Positions 1-12,300 of a stretch of 64,000 nt of DNA are shown here, piece after piece. This DNA is from Actinostola sp. cb2023 (Eukaryota; Cnidaria; Anthozoa; Actiniaria; Actinostolidae). The notes beneath the pieces are model-generated. The model saw only the letters and a program-made list of their open reading frames with translations. It was not told where the DNA came from and made no database searches. Both the position numbers and the translations under genes were made by a program. Positions within the stretch are counted from its first letter, which is position 1. The number at the start of each line of letters is the position of its first letter. The stretch covers positions 455,001 through 519,000 of the forward strand of contig JAUJYZ010000630.1 in NCBI GenBank assembly GCA_033675265.1, in the 5' to 3' direction.

Positions 1-68
1 CACATTCACGTCACACAGGAAGCCCATGCCATGCTTCCTTCCCTCCACCGGAGGCAACTCCTTTAAAT

Positions 69-179
69 CTTCTTTGGTTTTGCTATGGTAAACGAGAGTA
101 GGACTGGGAGCTAACAAAGTAAAACGAACAGTAGCCTCCAGTCCTACTCATTGTCTTTTACCACAGGTAGACCAAGAAG
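69..179. mobile_element. Small inverted-repeat element (MITE-like)
   Basis: About 41 bases at 69-109 recur as an imperfect reverse complement at 137-179; the shared core is GAGTAGGACTGG. It sits in the ABTB1 intron after exon 8. No clear target-site duplication was found. Confidence 0.55.
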
Positions 180-374
180 TTATTATTTTATTGTACCTTC
201 AATCTCTTCAGGTAAATAATTATTAAAAACGCCATTCACCAATTGCTGGATAAAAAAAGTAAATAAATGTTATTCATTAAGAAAAGAGAAGTGAAGGACT
301 GCTAATAGTCTGATAATTACAGATTAATTGGTTCTACAAATAAATGAATGAGGATGTACAGTTGATGTAATCAC

Positions 375-3300
375 CTGATGTCTGAAGGGCACAGGAATAG
401 CAAGCTCGACCAGCGAACCAAAAGCTTCATTTAAGTCCCTTGAGGACGACTCTGGTTCGACGCTCACCACTTTGATTGGACGAGAACCTTTTTTGGACTT
501 TTCTAATGAAGATACAAAGGTGTATACAAGAATGAGCAAAGAAACCGTTACAATTCCTCAAGACAGTGTAATGATGCAGTAGACGTACCGAATGTGTCGA
601 TGACATTTAAACGTTCTCTCAATATTTCTTTAAGACTCGATAACTTGCACTGCTTTGCAAGTATGATACAGTCTTCCACTCCAGATACATCGACATACAG
701 GCGACCTTAAAGACACATGACATCCTCATTACACACGGTGATAAATCATTCAAACCCAAAACTTCAGCTATATCACTGATGTTTAGGCCGACTAATCCAA
801 ATGCAAACTCTCTCTCTTAGGGAGAGAGGGTTGGAATAAAAAAGCAGAGACTAGATGGATAGGTGCCATTGAGAGGGGTGTTTGTCTAGAGGGAGCAGAA
901 TTCGCCGCCACCTCTTTCTAGAATAAGAACTAAACAACGAAAGTGATTAAAAACTAGATGAAACATATTGTATGATTATAACGTATACCGACAGACTACC
1001 TGTGTATAGGAAATGTAATATCGCCTTGAATGCCCATGGTTTAACCTACCTGGCTATAGGAACTGTAATATCGCCTTGAATGCCCATGGTTTAACCTACC
1101 TGGCTATAGGAACTGTAATATCGCCTTGAATGCCCATGGTTTAACCTACCTGGCTATAGGAACTGTAATATCGCCTTGAATGAATGCCCATGGTTTAACC
1201 TACCTGGCTATAGAAACTGTAATATCGCCTTGAATGCCCATGGTTTAACCTACCTGTGTATAGGAACTGTAATATCGCCTTGAATGCCCATGGTTTAACC
1301 TATATACCTGTGAATAGGAACTGTAATATCGCCTTGAATGCCCATGGTTTAACCTACCTGGCTATAGGAACTGTAATATCACCTTGAATGCCCATGGTTT
1401 AACCTACCTGGCTATAGAACTGTAATATCGCCTTGAATGCCCATGTAATATCGAACTGTAATATCGCCTTGAATGCCCATGGTTTAACCTACCTGTGTAT
1501 AGGAACTGTAATATCGCCTTGAATGCCCATGGTTTAACCTACCTGTGTATAGGAACTGTAATATCGCCTTGAATGCCCATGGTTTAACCTACCTGTGTAT
1601 AGGAACTGTAATATATCGCCTTGAATGCCCATGGTTTAACCTACCTGTGTATAGGAACTGTAATATCGCCTTGAATGCCCATGGTTTAACCTACCTGGCT
1701 ATAGGAACTGTAATATCGCCTTGAATGCCCATGGTTTAACCTACCTGGCTATAGGAACTGTAATATCGCCTTGAATGCCCATGGTTTAACCTACCTGTGT
1801 ATAGGAACTGTAATATCGCCTTGATGCCCATGGTTTAACCTACCTGTGTATAGGAACTGTAATATCGCCTTGAATGCCCATGGTTTAACCTACCTGTGTA
1901 TAGGAACTGTAATATCGCCTTGAATGCCCATGGTTTAACCTACCTGTGTATAGGAACTGTAATATCGCCTTGAATGCCCATGGTTTAACCTACCTGTGTA
2001 TAGGAACTGTAATATCGCCTTGAATGCCCATGGTTTAACCTACCTGTGTATAGGAACTGTAATATCGCCTTGAATGCCCATGGTTTAACCTACCTGTGTA
2101 TAGGAACTGTAATATCGCCTTGAATGCCCATGGTTTAACCTACCTGTGTATAGGAACTGTAATATCGCCTTGAATGCCCATGGTTTAACCTACCTGTGTA
2201 TAGGAACTGTAATATCGCCTTGAATGCCCATGGTTTAACCTACCTGTGTATAGGAACTGTAATATCGCCTTGAATGCCCATGGTTTAACCTACCTGTGTA
2301 TAGGAACTGTAATATCGCCTTGAATGCCCATGGTTTAACCTACCCTATAGGAACTGTAATATCGCCTTGAATGCCCATGGTTTTAACCTACCTGGCTATA
2401 GGAACTGTAATATCGCCTTGAATGCCCATGGTTTAACCTACCTGGCTATAGGAACTGTAATAACCTTGAATGCCCATGGTTTAACCTACCTGTATAGGAA
2501 CTGTAATATCGCCTTGAATGCCCATGGTTTAACCTACCTGTGTATAGGAACTGTAATATCGCCTTGAATGCCCATGGTTTAACCTACCTGTGTATAGGAA
2601 CTGTAATATCGCCTTGAATGCCCATGGTTTAACCTACCTGTGTATAGGAACTGTAATATCGCCTTGAATGCCCATGGTTTAACCTACCTGTGTATAGGAA
2701 CTGTAATATCGCCTTGAATGCCCATGGTTTAACCTACCTGTGTATAGGAACTGTAATATCGCCTTGAATGCCCATGGTTTAACCTACCTGTGTATAGGAA
2801 CTGTAATATCGCCTTGAATGCCCATGGTTTAACCTACCTGGCTATAGGAACTGTAATATCGCCTTGAATGCCCATGGTTTAACCTACCTGTGTATAGGAA
2901 CTGTAATATCGCCTTGAATGCCCATGGTTTAACCTACCTGTGTATAGGAACTGTAATATCGCCTTGAATGCCCATGGTTTAACCTACCTGTGTATAGGAA
3001 CTGTAATATCGCCTTGAATGCCCATGGTTTAACCTACCTGTGCTATAGGAACTGTAATATCGCCTTGAATGCCCATGGTTTAACCTACCTGGCTATAGGA
3101 ACTGTAATATCGCCTTGAATGCCCATGGTTTAACCTACCTGGCTATAGGAACTGTAATATCGCCTTGAATGCCCATGGTTTAACCTACCTGGCTATAGGA
3201 ACTGTAATATCGCCTTGAATGCCCATGGTTTAACCTACCTGTGTATAGGAACTGTAATATCGCCTTGAATGCCCATGGTTTAACCTACCTGTGTATAGGA

Positions 3301-6300
3301 ACTGTAATATCGCCTTGAATGCCCATGGTTTAACCTACCTGTGTATAGGAACTGTAATATCGCCTTGAATGCCCATGGTTTAACCTACCTGTGTATAGGA
3401 ACTGTAATATCGCCTTGAATGCCCATGGTTTAACCTACCTGGCTATAGGAACTGTAATATCGCCTTGAATGCCCATGGTTTAACCTACCTGTGTATAGGA
3501 ACTGTAATATCGCCTTGAATGCCCATGGTTTAACCTACCTGTGTATAGGAACTGTAATATCGCCTTGAATGCCCATGGTTTAACCTACCTGTGTATAGGA
3601 ACTGTAATATCGCCTTGAATGCCCATGGTTTAACCTACCTGTGTATAGGAACTGTAATACTGTTTAACCTACCTGTGTATAGGAACTGTAATATCGCCTT
3701 GAATGCCCATGGTTTAACCTACCTGTGTATAGGAACTGTAATATCGCCTTGAATGCCCATGGTTTAACCTACCTGTGTATAGGAACTGTAATATCGCCTT
3801 GAATGCCCATGGTTTAACCTACCTATAGGAACTGTATAGGAACTGTAATATCGCCTTGAATGCCCATGGTTTAACCTACCTGGCTATAGGAACTGTAATA
3901 TCGCCTTGAATGCCCATGGTTTAACCTACCTGGCTATAGAAACTGTAATATCGCCTTGAATGCCCATGGTTTAACCTACCTGTGTATAGGAACTGTAATA
4001 TCGCCTTGAATGCCCATGGTTTAACCTATATACCTGTGAATAGGAACTGTAATATCGCCTTGAATGCCCATGGTTTAACCTACCTGGCTATAGGAACTGT
4101 AATATCACCTTGAATGCCCATGGGTTTAACCTACCTGGCTATAGGAACTGTAATATCGCCTTGAATGCCCATGGTTTAACCTACCTGTGCTATAGGAACT
4201 GTAATATCGCCTTGAATGCCCATGGTTTAACCTACCTGTGTATAGGAACTGTAATATCGCCTTGAATGCCCATGGTTTAACCTACCTGTGTATAGGAACT
4301 GTAATATCGCCTTGAATGCCCATGGTTTAACCTACCTGTGTATAGGAACTGTAATATCGCCTTGAATGCCCATGGTTTAACCTACCTGGCTATAGGAACT
4401 GTAATATCGCCTGAATGCCCATGGTTTAACCTACCTGGCTATAGGAACTGTAATATCGCCTTGAATGCCCATGGTTTAACCTACCTGTGTATAGGAACTG
4501 TAATATCGCCTTGAATGCCCATGGTTTAACCTACCTGTGTATAGGAACTGTAATATCGCCTTGAATGCCCATGGTTTAACCTACCTGTGTATAGGAACTG
4601 TAATATCGCCTTGAATGCCCATGGTTTAACCTACCTGTGTATAGGAACTGTAATATCGCCTTGAATGCCCATGGTTTAACCTACCTGTGTATAGGAACTG
4701 TAATATCGCCTTGAATGCCCATGGTTTAACCTACCTGTGTATAGGAACTGTAATATCGCCTTGAATGCCCATGGTTTAACCTACCTGGCTATAGGAACTG
4801 TAATATCGCCTTGAATGCCCATGGTTTAACCTACCTGTGTATAGGAACTGTAATATCGCCTTGAATGCCCATGGTTTAACCTACCTGTGTATAGGAACTG
4901 TAATATCGCCTTGAATGCCCATGGTTTAACCTACCTGTGTATAGGAACTGTAATATCGCCTTGAATGCCCATGGTTTAACCTACCTGTGTATAGGAACTG
5001 TAATATCGCCTTGAATGCCCATGGTTTAACCTACCTGGCTATAGGAACTGTAATATCGCCTTGAATGCCCATGGTTTAACCTACCTGGCTATAGGAACTG
5101 TAATATCACCTTGAATGCCCATGGTTTAACCTACCTGGCTATAGGAACTGTAATATCGCCTTGAATGCCCATGGTTTAACCTACCTGTGTATAGGAACTG
5201 TAATATCGCCTTGAATGCCCATGGTTTAACCTACCTGTGTATAGGAACTGTAATATCGCCTTGAATGCCCATGGTTTAACCTACCTGTGTATAGGAACTG
5301 TAATATCGCCTTGAATGCCCATGGTTTAACCTACCTGTGTATAGGAACTGTAATATCGCCTTGAATGCCCATGGTTTAACCTACCTGTGTATAGGAACTG
5401 TAATATCGCCTTGAATGCCCATGGTTTAACCTACCTGTGTATAGGAACTGTAATATCGCCTTGAATGCCCATGGTTTAACCTACCTGGCTATAGGAACTG
5501 TAATATCGCCTTGAATGCCCATGGTTTAACCTACCTGTGTATAGGAACTGTAAACTGTAATATCGCCTTGAATGCCCATGGTTTAACCTACCTGTGTATA
5601 GGAACTGTAATATCGCCTTGAATGCCCATGCCCATTTAACCTACCTGTGTATAGGAACTGTAATATCGCCTTGAATGCCCATGGTTTAACCTACCTGTGT
5701 ATAGGAACTGTAACTGTAATATCGCCTTGAATGCCCATGGTTTAACCTACCTGGCTATAGGAACTGTAATATCGCCTTGAATGCCCATGGTTTAACCTAC
5801 CTGGCTATAGGAACTGTAATATCACCTTGAATGCCCATGGTTTAACCTACCTGGCTATAGGAACTGTAATATCGCCTTGAATGCCCATGGTTTAACCTAC
5901 CTGTGTATAGGAACTGTAATATCGCCTTGAATGCCCATGGTTTAACCTACCTGTGTATAGGAACTGTAATATCGCCTTGAATGCCCATGGTTTAACCTAC
6001 CTGTGTATAGGAACTGTAATATCGCCTTGAATGCCCATGGTTTAACCTACCTGTGTATAGGAACTGTAATATCGCCTTGAATGCCCATGGTTTAACCTAC
6101 CTGGCTATAGGAACTGTAATATCACCTTGAATGCCCATGGTTTAACCTACCTGGCTATAGGAACTGTAATATCGCCTTGAATGCCCATGGTTTAACCTAC
6201 CTGTGTATAGGAACTGTAATATCGCCTTGAATGCCCATGGTTTAACCTACCTGTGTATAGGAACTGTAATATCGCCTTGAATGCCCATGGTTTAACCTAC

Positions 6301-9300
6301 CTGTGTATAGGAACTGTAATATCGCCTTGAATGCCCATGGTTTAACCTACCTGTGTATAGGAACTGTAATATCGCCTTGAATGCCCATGGTTTAACCTAC
6401 CTGTGTATAGGAACTGTAATATCGCCTTGAATGCCCATGGTTTAACCTACCTGTGTATAGGAACTGTAATATCGCCTTGAATGCCCATGGTTTAACCTAC
6501 CTGGCTATAGGAACTGTAATATCGCCTTGAATGCCCATGGTTTAACCTACCTGTGTATAGGAACTGTAATATCGCCTTGAATGCCCATGGTTTAACCTAC
6601 CTGTGTATAGGAACTGTAATATCGCCTTGAATGCCCATGGTTTAACCTACCTGTGTATAGGAACTGTAATATCGCCTTGAATGCCCATGGTTTAACCTAC
6701 CTGTGTATAGGAACTGTAATATCGCCTTGAATGCCCATGGTTTAACCTACCTGGCTATAGGAACTGTAATATCGCCTTGAATGCCCATGGCTTAACCTAT
6801 ATACCTGTGTATAGGAACTGTAATATCGCCTTGAATGCCCATGGTTTAACCTACCTGTGTATAGGAACTGTAATATCGCCTTGAATGCCCATGGTTTAAC
6901 CTACCTGTGTATAGGAACTGTAATATCGCCTTGAATGCCCATGGTTTAACCTACCTGGCTATAGGAACTGTAATATCGCCTTGAATGCCCATGGTTTAAC
7001 CTACCTGGCTATAGGAACTGTAATATCGCCTTGAATGCCCATGGTTTAACCTACCTGTGTATAGGAACTGTAATATCGCCTTGAATGCCCATGGTTTAAC
7101 CTACCTGTGTATAGGAACTGTAATATCGCCTTGAATGCCCATGGTTTAACCTACCTGTGTATAGGAAACTGTAATATCGCCTTGAATGCCCATGGTCTAA
7201 CCTACCTGTGTATAGGAACTGTAATATCGCCTTGAATGCCCATGGTTTAACCTACCTGTGTATAGGAACTGTAATATCGCCTTGAATGCCCATGTTTAAC
7301 CTACCTGTGTATAGGAACTGTAATATCGCCTTGAATGCCCATGGTTTAACCTACCTGTGTATAGGAACTGTAATATCGCCTTGAATGCCCATGGTTTAAC
7401 CTACCTGTGTATAGGGAACTGTAATATCGCCTTGAATGCCCATGGTTTAACCTACCTGTGTATAGGAACTGTAATATCGCCTTGAATGCCCATGGTTTAA
7501 CCTACCTGTGTATAGGAACTGTAATATCGCCTTGAATGCCCATGGTTTAACCTACCTGTGTATAGGAACTGTAATATCGCCTTGAATGCCCATGGTTTAA
7601 CCTACCTGTGTATAGGAACTGTAATATCGCCTTGAATGCCCATGGTTTAACCTACCTGTGTATAGGAACTGTAATATCGCCTTGAATGCCCATGGTTTAA
7701 CCTAGAATTGAAAAGAAGAACATTTAGTGTCTGCCTGTAATAGTGTCTAATTGGTGTGTCTCACTGTAACAGCGGTAATTTTCAGAGTAACATTGGTGCA
7801 TCTCACCATAATAGTGTTATGTGTTAACGTAACAGCGGTAAGTTTTGACGGTGAGTCTTACCTTAACATTGGTGCGTCTTACCGTAACATTGGTGCGTCT
7901 TACCGTAACATTTGTGCGTCTTACCGTAACATTGGTGCGTCTTACCGTAACATTGGTGCATCTTACCGTAAACTTGGTGCGTCTTACCGTAATAGTACGT
8001 TTTACCGTAATAGTGATGCATCTTACCGTAATAGTGGTTCGTCTTACCGTAATAGTGGTGCGTCTTACCGTAATAGTGGTGCGTCTTACCGTAATAGTGG
8101 TGCGTCTTACCGTAATAGTGGTGCGTCTTACCGTAAAAGTGGTGCGTCCTACCGTAATAGTGATGCGTCTTACCGCAAAAATGGTGCGTCTTACCGTAAT
8201 AGTGATGCGTCTTACCGTAATAGTGGTGCGTCCTACCGTAATAGTGGTGCGTCTTACCGTAATAGTGGTGCGTCTTACCGTAAAAGTGGTGCGTCCTACC
8301 GTAATAGTGATGCGTCTTACCGCAAAAATGGTGCGTCTTACCGTAATAGTGATGCGTCTTACCGTAATAGTGGTGCGTCTTACCGTAATAGTGGTGCGTC
8401 TTACCGTAAAAGTGGTGCGTCTTACCGTAATAGTGGTGCGTCTTACCGTAATAATGGTGCGTCTTACCGTAATAGTGATGCGTCTTACCGTAATAGTGGT
8501 GCGTCTTACCGTAATAGTGGTGCGTCTTACCGTAAAAGTGGTGCGTCCTACCGTAATAGTGGTGCGTCTTATCGTAATAGTGATGCGTCTTACCGTAATA
8601 GTGATGCGTCTTACCGTAATAGTGGTGCGTCTTACCGTAATAGTGGTGCGTCTTACCGTAAAAGTGGTGCGTGCGTCTTACCGTAATAGTGGTGCGTCTT
8701 ACCGTAATAATGGTGCGTCTTACCGTAATAGTGATGCGTCTTACCGTAATAGTGGTGCGTCTTACCGTAATAGTGGTGCGTCTTACCGTAAAAGTGGTGC
8801 GTCCTACCGTAATAGTGGTGCGTCTTATCGTAATAGTGATGCGTCTTACCGTAATAGTGGTGCGTCTTACCGTAATAGTGATGCGTCTTACCGTAATAGT
8901 GGTGCGTCTTACCGTAATAGTGGTGCGTCTTACCGTAATAGTGGTGCGTCTTACCGTTACATTGGTGCGTCTTACCGTAATAATGATGCGTCTCACTGTA
9001 ATAGTGGTGCGTCTTACCGTAATAGTGGTGCGTCTTATCGTAATAGTACTAGTGGTGCGTCTTACCGTAATAGTGGTGCGTCTTACCGTAATAGTGATGC
9101 GTCTTACCGCAAAAGTGGTGCGTCTTATCGTAATAGTGATGCGTCTTACCGTAATAGTACTAGTGGTGCGTCTTACCGTAATAGTGGTGCATCTTACCGT
9201 AATAGTGGTGCGTCTTACCGTAATAGTGGTGCATCTTACCGTAATAGTGATGCGTCTTATCGTAATAGTACTAGTGGTGCGTCTTACCGTAATAGTGGTG

Positions 9301-12300
9301 CATTTTACCGTAATAGTGGTGCGTCTTACCGTAATAATGGTGCGTTTTACCGTAATAGTGGTGCATCTTACCGTAATAGAGATGCGTCTTACCGTAATAG
9401 TGGTGCGTCTTACCGTAATAGTGGTGCGTCTTACCGTAATAGTGGTGCGTCTTACCGTAATAGTGGTGCGTCTTACCGTAATAGTGATGCGTCGTACCGC
9501 AAAAGTGGTGCATCTTACCGTAATAACGGTGCGTCTTACCGTAATAACGGTGCGTCTTACCGTAATAGTGGTGCGTCTTACCGTAATAGTGGTGCGTCTT
9601 ACCGTAATAACGGTGCGTCTTACCGTAATAGTGGTGCGTCTCAAAGCGTCTTACCGCAATAGTGGAGTATTTCTCAAAACATTGTATTGCTCAAATAGAA
9701 ACAAGTGAATTTACCAGTATAATATGTACTTACAAGAGAGAGAATTACGGCGCTTTTTCTAGGACATCACTTGATACTTACCATTGGATGATTGAGGCGA
9801 ATTAGAGATCGTCCTTTCCACTTTGTTTCAAACATCTGTGCAAAGTAGGATGACCTAGCGGTTATAATTGCTCTATGGGCATGAACCTTGACTCCATGAA
9901 TCACGAAACACACGTCTACAAACGCTTGATCCTCTAGACACCTATTAAAATATATTACAATGATTATGGGCAGCTACAATGAATGAATGAATGAATGAAT
10001 GAATGAATGAATGAATGAATGAATGAATGAATGAATGAAAAAAAAATTAATGAATGAATGAATGAATGAATGAATGAATGAATGGATAAATGAATGAATG
10101 AATAAATGAATGAATGAATGAATGAATGAATGAATGAATGAATGAATGAATGAATGAATGAATGAATGAATGAATGAATGAATGAATGGATAAATGAATG
10201 AATGAAAAAATAATGAATGAATGAATGGATGAATGAATGAATGGATAAATGAATGAATGGATGAATGAATGAATGAATAGATAAATGAATGAATGAAAAA
10301 ATAATGAATGAATGAATGGATAAATGAATGAATGAAAAAATGAATGAATGAATGAATGGATGAATGAATGAATGGATAAATGAATGAATGAAAAAAAATA
10401 ATGAATGAATGAATGAATGAATGAATGAATGAATGAATGGATAAATGAATGAATGAAAAAATGAATGAATGAATGAATGAATGAATGAATGAATGAATGG
10501 ATAAATGAATGAATGAAAAAATAATGAATGAATGAATGAATGGATGAATGAATGAATGGATAAATGAATGAATGGATGAATGAATGAATGAATGAATGGA
10601 TAAATGAATGAATGAAAAAATGAATGAATGAATGAATGAATGAATGGATAAATGAATGAATGAATGAATGAATGGATAAATGAATGAATGAAAAAATAAT
10701 GAATGAATGAATGGATAAATGAATGAATGAAAAAATGAATGAATGAATGAATGAATGGATAAATGAATGAATGAAAAAATAATGAATGAATGAATGGATA
10801 AATGAATGAATGAAAAAATAATGAATGAATGAATGGATAAATGAATGAATGAAAAAATGAATGAATGAATGAATGAATGGATAAATGAATGAATGAAAAA
10901 ATAATGTATGAATGAATGGATAAATGAATGAATGAAAAAATGAATGAATGAATGAATGAATGGATAAATGAATGAATGAAAAAATAATGAATGAATGAAT
11001 GGATAAATGAATGAATGAAAAAATGAATGAATGAATGAATGGATATATGAATGAATGGATAAATGAATGAATGAATGAATGGATAAATGAATGAATGGAT
11101 GGATAAATGAATGAATGAATGAAAGAATGAACGAATGGATAAATGGATAAATGAATGAGTGAATAGATAAATAAATGAATGAATTCAATGGATGGATATT
11201 TTTGATGAAAGTGATGACGAGAAGATAAATCATTTAATTCGATCGAATATTTCGGCTAACAACTGTAGCCATCTACTGCGCGAGTGAGTGAATGCTAATA
11301 CATTTACAAGGTTACTTAGTTGAATAAGTAAAGAGGAAGTGACTGTCCCTATTCGTTCAGGCTTGGCTTTATTTGTTTAATAAACAAAGCCTCTGAGATT
11401 TTTCTCTTTTTGTAGTACTGGTAGTTAGTAGCAAGCACGTGAAAATTGTCTTTGGAAACAGGCTTTGGATATTTTTGTATTTGCAGATAGATATTTTGAG
11501 TTGCTTTCTTCATTTTACTCATTCATATTTCATTAATTAATTCAATCATTCATTCATTTATTCATTGCTTTTATTTTTTTCTATTTTTTGGCAAGTACCA
11601 CAACGAGCTGTCAAATCAGAGTCAGTTCCATTTCATTTGTAGTTTTTTACTACAATACTTACTGTACCTTCTAAAACATTCCCTGTATGAATCTCTTCTC
11701 ATGCATTCTGGTGTGATAGCTTTATAATCCTTCAACAGCCCTCTAATACGATCATTTAAGGCAGCGTAAACACACCGTTCACCGTCAAATGAACTAGGTT
11801 CACATGTTGCACCTAAAGTATATAGCACAACGTTGAATATACCATACAAAAACAAAAAAAATTCTGTTTGTACTTTGTATGGTTTTTCATCAATCCATTT
11901 TGAGGCAAATTAATACATATATTGAAGAAATAGAAAACGAGCGCTATGTGCTATGTGCAGATTTATAGCATGCAGGGACTGATCATGCAGAACATGAGAG
12001 AAGTGTTAAGAGCGTTGTGCTTCTCAACAGTTCTCAAGTGTTTTGATCAGTCCCCAAGTGCTATAAATCTGCACAGCGGGCAAGTTTTCTATTTCTTTTA
12101 TAAAATACAATTATGATTTTAAGGTAAGATTTCAATTTTGTTTGCTACAAAAATGTTTGAATATCTGCGTGCGCATGCACTGTGCTCTCATAGAGCATGT
12201 GGAATACACATCCTTTGGCCAATCAGAGCACACGTTATATCATAGTTAAGTTATTTTATAATTTTACATAAAATGTTCTCAATATAATCTTTCTGTGAAA

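Noticed and set aside
714..830. Possible extra ABTB1 exon (minus frame NISDIAEVLGLNDL)
   Set aside because: No acceptor/donor pair of suitable phase, and exon 6 already joins exon 7 perfectly without it.
1000..7701. CRISPR-like array of 50-bp repeats
   Set aside because: Units abut without spacers, the DNA is eukaryotic, and the unit is an ABTB1 exon.
7845..9662. Long ORFs (311-605 residues) over the 21-bp array on both strands
   Set aside because: The unit is a multiple of three without stops, so several frames are open at once. The region lies in an ABTB1 intron and shows no codon structure.
9974..11233. 419-residue minus-strand ORF of SFIH repeats
   Set aside because: Direct product of the GAATGAAT repeat; lies between ABTB1 exons 4 and 5.
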